NCBI GenBank assembly: GCA_027017165.1
Contig: JALURF010000062.1
Coordinates: forward strand, 1 to 5,118
Direction of reading: 5' to 3'
DNA: 5,118 nucleotides
From: Thermofilaceae archaeon
Lineage (GTDB): Archaea; Thermoproteota; Thermoprotei; Thermofilales; B69-G16
How positions within the stretch are numbered: the first letter of the stretch is position 1; each line of letters begins with the position of its first letter. Below, one piece after another: positions 1 through 5,118 of the stretch. A model generated the notes under the pieces. It made no database searches. It was not told the origin of the DNA and saw nothing but the letters and a program-made list of their open reading frames with translations. A program made the position numbers and the translations under genes.

Positions 1-366
1 GGTAATTACGATGAAAATGACACTTTGACTCAAAATTTTGAAAATTACCTATTTAATTTAGGTTCACATCAAGAGGTATTTTATAAAGCAAGTGCCCCAT
101 ATCTAATCTTTACTGAATATGATAAAGCTGAAAAAGGAGATAGTAAAGTTAATGATATCTTGAGAATTTATGTGGAAAGAGCCGATGGTTATGCTGATAG
201 AGACCCTTGGTTTAATGATTCAGACCCTTATGTGAGAATGTACTATAGAGCTCCAGGCGGAAATTGGATTTATGTAGGAAGAACTTCTGAAGTCGGTGGT
301 TGTCCTGGTGATGATTGCGATGCAGTTTTTAACCATACATTTAATATTTATATTGATAAAATGTAA
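1..366 (+). CDS. 3' part of an AT-rich gene; acidic protein with a C2-domain-like signature
   Basis: The frame is open from base 1 to the TAA at 364-366, so the gene begins left of the window. The TTG at 25 is the first possible start visible but is unlikely to be the true one. The visible 121 residues have no membrane segment. Residues 53-82 read as a strand (LRIYV), an Asp-rich loop, then SDPYVRMYY; residues 110-118 read FNHTFNIYI. This order resembles the eukaryotic-type C2 pattern (L-V...A...D...SDPYV...WNETF-F-V), a fold that binds calcium and membranes. Only part of such a domain fits before the stop, and the match is by eye. Cys101 and Cys106 could form a disulfide. GC is about 33% and none of the six Ile codons is ATA, unlike the genes downstream. 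The next gene starts 3 bases after the stop, which suggests co-transcription. The open frame is sure; the C2 assignment is tentative. Confidence 0.75.
   Translation, partial: GNYDENDTLTQNFENYLFNLGSHQEVFYKASAPYLIFTEYDKAEKGDSKVNDILRIYVERADGYADRDPWFNDSDPYVRMYYRAPGGNWIYVGRTSEVGGCPGDDCDAVFNHTFNIYIDKM
340..347 (+). promoter_or_regulatory. possible archaeal TATA box for a leaderless transcript of the 554-residue gene
   Basis: TTTAATAT is centred about 26-27 bases upstream of the ATG at 370, the spacing expected if transcription began at that A. No Shine-Dalgarno sequence precedes the ATG, which fits leaderless initiation. The site lies inside AT-rich coding sequence of the upstream gene, where such words arise by chance, and no good B-recognition element is visible. 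The two genes could equally share a promoter left of the window. Confidence 0.25.
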
Positions 367-369
367 GAT

Positions 370-2034
370 ATGGATAAGATATTAGCATTTTTAATTTCTA
401 TGCTTTTAATAATAGAACTTTTGATAATGCCTTTGACATCATTCGCTGAGGAGGGCGTTGAAGAGGCTTTTGTGGATCTGGAGGAGATTAAAGCTAAGAT
501 TAACGAGTTGCTGGCTCAGGGGTATTATCAGAGCGAGATAAGAGCTGTTTTAGTGGAGATTTATGGAGAGAATCCGAGAATAGCTCCTAACCGTTATTTA
601 GATTTAGAGCATTATCTGGTTAAGAGCAGGCGTGGAGGTGTTTGGAATCGTATATGGATATATGAGCTTCACGATGAGCCACCGCCTTCGGAGTATGAGC
701 CGCCTAGCGAGTTAGACGATGCGGACCCGGCGGAAGGCTTTTTTAAAGAAAAGAATTCCACTGATCTCGGCGGGGATAGGACGTGTACGTGGACTAGGAG
801 CGGTTGTTATTGTTCTCTCTCAAGACAGAATAAAAAGTTTTTATCGAGAAAACCTGTGCCGAGGAGAGATAATAGTAGTGAGAAACGGGAATCGGCTATT
901 CCTTTATCCATTCTCAATGAGCATGAAGGATTCTATATGGATCCTAGAGGTAGAGTCTGGCTGATTTTTAAGGAGAGAACTAAGTTGAAGGAGATGTGGC
1001 TAAACTATACTCTTCTATATAAAAGCTTTGTAGGTTTGCCGCCCGAGCACCCCGGTTTAGGAAGTGGAGAAGAAGAGGTCCTCGTTGAAAGATTTAGAGT
1101 TGGAAAATCTATGCCTCTTTCTGGTTTCCTATGGGAGGAAATCGTTAGGAGTTCTAGCAAACTGGAGGGTGAATCTTTAAGATTATTGAAAATTAGAGGA
1201 TTCTGGGTCAGCGGAGTTGCTAAAAACTTGGTTAGAAAGAAGGAGCGTATGATGGACTTATACTCCTGCCTCGTGTACGATGATATAGGATTGATAGAAG
1301 AAAGTTGGCGGGAAATTGAAGGAGGTAGCGGGGAAATAGGGAAGAGGTATAAGTGGTATACCGCGAAAATAGACTGGTACTTCACGATATCCGAGTCTAA
1401 GAGCTGGGGATTGAGGCTTAAAAACCCGACGTTGGCTGAGAAGGTCTACAAGCTTAGAATAGACGGGCCTGCTTTAACGGCTTTAAAAGTGGAAGTTGAA
1501 GCTGGTGGAGTGAAAGACCTTGTACTTCCGGTAGTATCTCCTTTTAGAATATCAGGTGATTTAGAATTCGATATATACACGGTTAAGGACTATAAAGACA
1601 GGTTTATTCATGATGTAGCCTATTCTTTTAATTCGATCAAAATCCCGCTCCCCACCGAGCTTCATCTCCTTCAAGAATTCTCCTGTACTTCCTGTGAATC
1701 ACCCGAAGGAGAGGAAAACTGCGATATAGTACATTTGGCCTATCTAGCTCTTAAAGGCTTCTGGGAGGCTGGAGGATTCTTTGTGGCGGGAGTGGTGATA
1801 GCTCTCGATGCCTCTATAGGGACTAAAGGTAGAATAGCCGGGGTTATATTAGCTTTAATCGATGTTCCGATCTTGTTAAAAGTAGTTGATTACTATCTGA
1901 ACTATTTCTTCCCTACTATAGCTGAGGCATATAGCACGATGATGGAGTTAGACAGGCTGATAAGTAGAACTGAGAATCCGGAGTTGAGGAAGTTTCTAGA
2001 GAGAGAGAACGATGGCTCTGCCAACAAAGAATAA
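370..2034 (+). CDS. exported protein with signal peptide and C-terminal hydrophobic pair; probable front half of a nuclease-toxin-like system
   Basis: The family is not recognised. Residues 1-26 form a textbook signal peptide: MDK, a long Leu/Ile core, then cleavage after TSFA. This supports the ATG at 370, although no ribosome binding site is visible. A helical stretch (about 36-64) and an acidic Pro-rich linker (101-120) follow, then a Cys/Ser/Arg-rich segment (about 126-180) that looks out of frame. Residues 185-430 form a mixed domain. A small Cys cluster (C439, C442, C451) precedes two hydrophobic segments, about 455-480 and 488-507, that could form a membrane hairpin. NST, NSS and NYT sequons fit an exposed glycoprotein. 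The gene ends 5 bases before the next start, and the next frame is already open across its last 20 codons. Loss of two bases in the (AG)5 tract at 1998-2008 would fuse the two. Role inferred, not shown: surface presentation or delivery of the downstream nuclease. Confidence 0.85.
   Translation: MDKILAFLISMLLIIELLIMPLTSFAEEGVEEAFVDLEEIKAKINELLAQGYYQSEIRAVLVEIYGENPRIAPNRYLDLEHYLVKSRRGGVWNRIWIYELHDEPPPSEYEPPSELDDADPAEGFFKEKNSTDLGGDRTCTWTRSGCYCSLSRQNKKFLSRKPVPRRDNSSEKRESAIPLSILNEHEGFYMDPRGRVWLIFKERTKLKEMWLNYTLLYKSFVGLPPEHPGLGSGEEEVLVERFRVGKSMPLSGFLWEEIVRSSSKLEGESLRLLKIRGFWVSGVAKNLVRKKERMMDLYSCLVYDDIGLIEESWREIEGGSGEIGKRYKWYTAKIDWYFTISESKSWGLRLKNPTLAEKVYKLRIDGPALTALKVEVEAGGVKDLVLPVVSPFRISGDLEFDIYTVKDYKDRFIHDVAYSFNSIKIPLPTELHLLQEFSCTSCESPEGEENCDIVHLAYLALKGFWEAGGFFVAGVVIALDASIGTKGRIAGVILALIDVPILLKVVDYYLNYFFPTIAEAYSTMMELDRLISRTENPELRKFLERENDGSANKE
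1998..2008 (+). repeat. (AG)5 dinucleotide tract near the end of the exported-protein gene
   Basis: Five AG units followed by A lie in codons for L-E-R-E, about 25 bases before the TAA at 2032. The frame of the downstream gene is open from 1974, after a TGA at 1971. Removing one AG unit moves translation into it, giving ...FLERERWLCQQRITK followed by the downstream protein with no stop. The tract is short, so it may be chance rather than a hypermutable site. Confidence 0.6.
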
Positions 2035-2039
2035 CCAAG

Positions 2040-4415
2040 GTGATAGTAGACGATATTATCGGGTTCTTCGCCTCTGTGGCTTCGGATGTGGAGATCTTAA
2101 TCAGCGATGCGGACTGTGAGGAAAAAGCTGAAGCCGCCGGGAGAGTCGCCGCCTATATTGTAACCTTGGCGAGTATTATCTCCGCTAAGATTAAAGTGTT
2201 AAAGGAGAAAAATCCCGGCATATCTTGGAAGAAGGCTTTGAGGAAAATAGGAGTACAGGTTTTCACAAGTCTACTAACGCCGCTCTACATAGATGTAGCC
2301 ATGTTTATGGCTAATAGTTTTAAACTCTTCTCAGCCTTGCAGAAAACAGCCTTATTATCTCCCGTGGACGTAGCCGAGGCTATAGCTAGGAATGCTGTTG
2401 AGGAAGGAGTTGAGAGGACTGCTTCAAAAATCAAGTCTTCGATAGAATTCGCCGATGAACTCGCCGAGAATCCGACTCCAGAGAGCTATGCATCTCTGGC
2501 ATACGTAGGTAGTGATGTGTCCAGGTTCCTAAATGGAGGGAAATCTCTATCCAAGGTATTCAAAGAAGCCGTAGAGAAGATAGAGGGAGAACCGAGTAGT
2601 ACATTGGACAAGAAGAGGTTGAAGAGGCATTTAAAGGATAAATTCCGCGAATACTATAGATGGGCTGTAGACGCCGGAGCGGTAGATGAATTCGCCGACC
2701 AGCTCGCCTATATACTGGAGAATGAGCCAACTAAAGCCTTTACGGACTACCTATACCAGTTTAGAAAACTCGTGGTATACAGCGGCTTGACGGGTGGGGA
2801 GCTGGGAGAATTGATGAAATGGTCCAACAGGATGACTAGAGATACGGGGAAGCTCTGGTATCCAGCCCTCTCCAGATTATACGAGAAAGACGCCCGCTTC
2901 ACCATATGCAGAGAAGCTAGGCCACCGCCCGGCACCTGGCTCGGAGTACTACTAGAAAAAACCCCAGAGCCGTTTCTGAGTAAGGCGGGCGAAGGCGGCA
3001 AAGTCATAGTGCCTAAACCGGTTTTTGAATATCTGGTCCAAGGAGAGAAACAGCTAAAAACCCTGTACACTCTAGCCGTAGAGGATTACGGAATTTGGAG
3101 AACAGTAGGCAAGGGATTAATCTACACGGTGACTCAAGACTACCTCCAGTTCAAAAACATACCAGGGGGAGAAATAGTAGAAGTGGAACTAACCAACCTC
3201 AATGGAGAAAAATTTAAGGGCGTATTTAGACTGCCTGTTGCGGAGGCTCAGCTAGACTTGGGAAATATTAAAGAGGCGGGATTCCAGATAGAGGAAGGAC
3301 AACCTCTACACTTGAAGATAACTAGGCGGGTAGACTTCCAAATAATAGCTGAATATGTTGGAAAGAAGCCCTTAGCTCCCGCTAAGATAGTAACGCCTGA
3401 AAAAATAACGACTGCCTCTATAGAGCTGATTTCCGCTTCAGAAGAGGGCATAACGCTCGGAATAGCGGATTATAGGATAACCCTGGATAGAATAGGGATA
3501 CCCTACGACGCGAGAGGATTAGCGGTGGCAGTATATAAAGAACTGAATAACGGAGATCAGTTGAGAATAGTAGCGGGTCCCAGCTACCCCACAGAACTAA
3601 TATACAATAAAGAATACGAAACCTGCAGAAGAAACTTTCCAGTAAAAGCCGGAGGAATAGTAGAGGGGGAGGGAGAAACTTACTTAATTTTCAAAGTAAA
3701 ACACAAAACTGGCAAATACACCATAAACATCTACTACGTAGCAAAACTAGAACAAAACAAGCTAATACCAGTAGAAGATGGAATAGAAAAATCCAGAATC
3801 AAAACAATCTACATACTAGAAAAATACTACACAAAATACCTAACAGGCACCCAACAACTAAACCAACTACTAGAACAAATAAAAAACAAAATATTGAGTC
3901 ATTTTGAAGAAGGAGAGAAAGGAGTGTACACTATATTAGACAAAGACGTGCAAATATACTATGGCAGACTTTTTAAAATAAGGGAAGGAGCTTCTTGGTG
4001 GATTCATCCAAATAAACCTGGAGCGGGAATAGATAAGATATTTGGCGATGGAACGCCCGACCAGATAATATTGAGGGGAGATACGGTTTACATTATGGAG
4101 GTAAAGTGGTCTTACTCAAACAACCTTAATAGATACGCTGAAGCCGCTACACAACTAAACAAATACATAAACAACGCCATAAACAAAGGCTACATAATCG
4201 AAGACAACGGCCAACTAATAGTAAACCCCGAGAAGGCCAAGATATTCGCAGAATGGCTATTGAACCAGTCCTTTAAAGATCCAAACTTAAATCTAACTCC
4301 AGAAGAACTGGCAAAACAGCTAGAAAATAAGAAAATTAGACTAATTATCGTAATTGGAGACCTAAAACCAGTACTAGAAAACGGACAGCCAATATTCTAC
4401 CACTATCAACCCTAA
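2040..4415 (+). CDS. large multidomain protein with C-terminal PD-(D/E)XK nuclease domain; toxin or effector candidate
   Basis: It starts at GTG 2040, the first possible start after an in-frame TGA at 1971; no usable Shine-Dalgarno site is seen, and the reading frame may really continue from the previous gene. Residues 1-300 are mostly helical, with hydrophobic stretches at about 34-52 and 72-107. Residues 320-580 are rich in predicted strands and match nothing I know. Residues 618-791 hold the recognisable part: GID at 663-665, PD at 673-674, a strand ending in EVK at 687-689, then a helix with Q705. PD-x12-EVK is the metal-binding active site pattern of PD-(D/E)XK nucleases, and the GID and trailing Gln are common in such toxins and Holliday-junction or VRR-type enzymes. 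A large variable N terminus with a nuclease at the extreme C terminus resembles polymorphic toxins. Codons at about 3690-3895 and after 4140 are A/C-rich, unlike the rest. Nuclease activity and target are inferred. Confidence 0.88.
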   Translation: MIVDDIIGFFASVASDVEILISDADCEEKAEAAGRVAAYIVTLASIISAKIKVLKEKNPGISWKKALRKIGVQVFTSLLTPLYIDVAMFMANSFKLFSALQKTALLSPVDVAEAIARNAVEEGVERTASKIKSSIEFADELAENPTPESYASLAYVGSDVSRFLNGGKSLSKVFKEAVEKIEGEPSSTLDKKRLKRHLKDKFREYYRWAVDAGAVDEFADQLAYILENEPTKAFTDYLYQFRKLVVYSGLTGGELGELMKWSNRMTRDTGKLWYPALSRLYEKDARFTICREARPPPGTWLGVLLEKTPEPFLSKAGEGGKVIVPKPVFEYLVQGEKQLKTLYTLAVEDYGIWRTVGKGLIYTVTQDYLQFKNIPGGEIVEVELTNLNGEKFKGVFRLPVAEAQLDLGNIKEAGFQIEEGQPLHLKITRRVDFQIIAEYVGKKPLAPAKIVTPEKITTASIELISASEEGITLGIADYRITLDRIGIPYDARGLAVAVYKELNNGDQLRIVAGPSYPTELIYNKEYETCRRNFPVKAGGIVEGEGETYLIFKVKHKTGKYTINIYYVAKLEQNKLIPVEDGIEKSRIKTIYILEKYYTKYLTGTQQLNQLLEQIKNKILSHFEEGEKGVYTILDKDVQIYYGRLFKIREGASWWIHPNKPGAGIDKIFGDGTPDQIILRGDTVYIMEVKWSYSNNLNRYAEAATQLNKYINNAINKGYIIEDNGQLIVNPEKAKIFAEWLLNQSFKDPNLNLTPEELAKQLENKKIRLIIVIGDLKPVLENGQPIFYHYQP

Positions 4416-5118
4416 ATACCATATTTTTCGATAAACGAGTCTAAACTTCCTAACTCCTCCAGTTTTTTCAACTTCTCATACACACATAGCTTACTGCGTT
4501 CAATACTCACATATACAGTTTCAAACATCTTATAAAGCCTAGTATAATAAACTTTACCTCTATAGCCGTCGAGATCTTCATCTATACATAGATGAGCTAA
4601 TCCCTGCATACCCTCATCAACCCATTTATAATACTTGGCTAATTCAAAATCCGTTACTCCAACCGCTCCGAATATTAGTTTGCGATCCCACATATACTCT
4701 ATCAAAGGCTTTACTCTCCGCCAATACTCATCAAAATTTATACCATACTTCTGCTCTATACAGCCAAGCCAAACATCCAACACGGAGAAAACGCTTCCAT
4801 CCCTCATCCTAATACGCTTAACAGCGCGAACCCGCCTAATTTTCGGCCTCTCCATTCTCCTCGTCACACAACTCTCTTTCAACAATTTATCCGCCAGAAC
4901 ATCTATATCCCTCGCGCTTTCAGATGCATAATAACCCTCTTTCAGCAATTTATCCGCCAGAATGTCCAAATGCATGAATATCCCTCGCATTAATAATTCC
5001 CCATTTATACACACAGCATATCTGAGATCTAATCTGACAGAGCCGCCTACTGGAGCCACTACAAATACATTCTCTTTTTCCAAGCTTAACTCTCTAGCTG
5101 CCTGCTCCAGTATATAGG
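4412..5118 (-). CDS. unrecognised protein, 5' end beyond the right edge, with an internal tandem repeat
   Basis: The frame is open from the right edge to the TAG at 4414-4412. A TTG at 5083-5081 could start a 223-residue product, but the frame continues upstream as a plausible helix (YILEQAARELS), so the gene is probably partial. Numbered from that TTG, it shows a hydrophobic strand ending in GGS (13-15), two near-identical helices with the core LADKLLKE (residues 42-49 and 63-70), a basic stretch (75-94), then FSVLDVW (99-105) and a mainly helical C-terminal half. GGS, a later DID (59-61) and the Asp of LDVW loosely recall nucleotidyltransferase folds such as those in MNT and AbiEii toxin-antitoxin proteins, but the GGS-to-DID spacing is too long and I do not claim the family. 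The gene converges on the nuclease gene with a 4-base overlap of stop codons. No transmembrane segment or signal peptide is visible, so it is probably cytoplasmic. Confidence 0.8.
   Translation of the reverse strand, partial: YILEQAARELSLEKENVFVVAPVGGSVRLDLRYAVCINGELLMRGIFMHLDILADKLLKEGYYASESARDIDVLADKLLKESCVTRRMERPKIRRVRAVKRIRMRDGSVFSVLDVWLGCIEQKYGINFDEYWRRVKPLIEYMWDRKLIFGAVGVTDFELAKYYKWVDEGMQGLAHLCIDEDLDGYRGKVYYTRLYKMFETVYVSIERSKLCVYEKLKKLEELGSLDSFIEKYGI
4424..4468 (+). terminator. paired T-runs after the nuclease gene, candidate archaeal terminator
   Basis: T5 at 4424-4428 and T6 at 4463-4468 follow the TAA at 4413-4415. Archaeal intrinsic termination typically uses one or more T-runs on the non-template strand without requiring a hairpin. 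Both runs lie inside the 3' end of the convergent gene, where they encode Lys/Glu-rich codons, so they may be incidental. No comparable run is evident for the minus-strand transcript just left of its stop. Confidence 0.3.
4874..4988 (-). repeat. tandem intragenic repeat, two copies
   Basis: A 26-base block occurs at 4874-4899 and again at 4937-4962 with one mismatch, 63 bases apart (21 codons). An associated 11-base block, atatccctcgc on the plus strand, occurs at 4905-4915 and 4978-4988, 73 bases apart. One copy therefore carries 10 extra bases between its two blocks. The 26-base blocks encode the repeated LADKLLKE helix; the 11-base blocks are read in different frames (ARDI in one copy, MRGIF in the other). 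High identity points to a recent duplication. Confidence 0.85.

Noticed and set aside
25..27. TTG as the true start of the first gene
   Set aside because: The frame is open to base 1 with coding-like residues before it, and no ribosome binding site is visible, so the gene most likely starts outside the window.
1005..1385. Minus-strand reading frame opposite the exported-protein gene
   Set aside because: Its translation is Ser/Pro/Leu-rich low-complexity text, typical of the antisense of a real gene; the sense frame is far more protein-like.
1684..1725. C-x2-C-x8-C as a zinc ribbon
   Set aside because: There are only three cysteines, no fourth ligand is obvious, and the protein is predicted to be exported, where disulfides are more likely.
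2039..2044. GGTGAT as a Shine-Dalgarno site
   Set aside because: It matches the archaeal anti-SD core but no ATG, GTG or TTG follows at a workable distance; it overlaps the GTG itself.
2012..2116. ATG-initiated small reading frame bridging the two large genes
   Set aside because: It is about 35 codons, Arg/Cys-rich, and lies in a third frame over the start of the nuclease gene; it looks like a shadow.
2445..2698. Repeated GAATTCGCCGA word encoding EFAD-x-LA twice, 81 residues apart
   Set aside because: Only 11 identical bases and no similarity beyond the short helix; not enough to call a domain duplication.
4563..4583. DEDLDG stretch in the converging gene as an EF-hand
   Set aside because: The acidic loop lacks the full 12-residue pattern and the flanking residues do not fit a helix-loop-helix calcium site.
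4635..4931. Plus-strand reading frame opposite the converging gene
   Set aside because: Ser/Thr-rich antisense shadow; the minus-strand frame is longer and has coherent helices and archaeal codon use.

Overview
The window is gene-dense and looks archaeal, probably from a thermophile. From about position 430 onward isoleucine is mostly ATA and arginine mostly AGA/AGG, GTG and possibly TTG starts occur, genes are packed with almost no spacers, and recognisable Shine-Dalgarno sites are absent. Hand counts of sample lines give roughly 40-55% GC there. No rRNA, tRNA, CRISPR array or insertion sequence is visible, so a phylum cannot be assigned; Thermoproteota-like is a guess. No stretch over 300 bases lacks a gene.

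Layout, plus strand: (1) positions 1-366, the 3' end of an AT-rich gene (about 33% GC by hand count) whose start lies left of the window; the product is acidic with a C2-domain-like signature. (2) 370-2034, a 554-residue exported protein with a clear signal peptide and two hydrophobic segments near its C terminus. (3) 2040-4415, a 791-residue protein with a helical, partly hydrophobic N terminus, a beta-rich middle and a C-terminal PD-(D/E)XK nuclease signature. Minus strand: (4) 5118-4412, an unrecognised gene entering from the right edge and converging on gene 3, with a 4-base overlap at the stop codons.

The most interesting reading is that genes 2 and 3 are one system and perhaps one gene: an exported, membrane-associated front end and a nuclease-tipped back end, as in polymorphic or contact-dependent toxins. 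Loss of one AG unit from an (AG)5 tract at 1998-2008 would join them into a single open frame of 1,347 codons plus stop. Other frame irregularities occur in the middle of gene 2 and at a repeat in gene 4. The region is therefore either under indel-driven diversification, decaying, or affected by uncorrected assembly indels; raw reads would tell these apart. No co-directional immunity gene follows the nuclease. The converging gene 4 is the only visible neighbour on that side, and its role is unknown.
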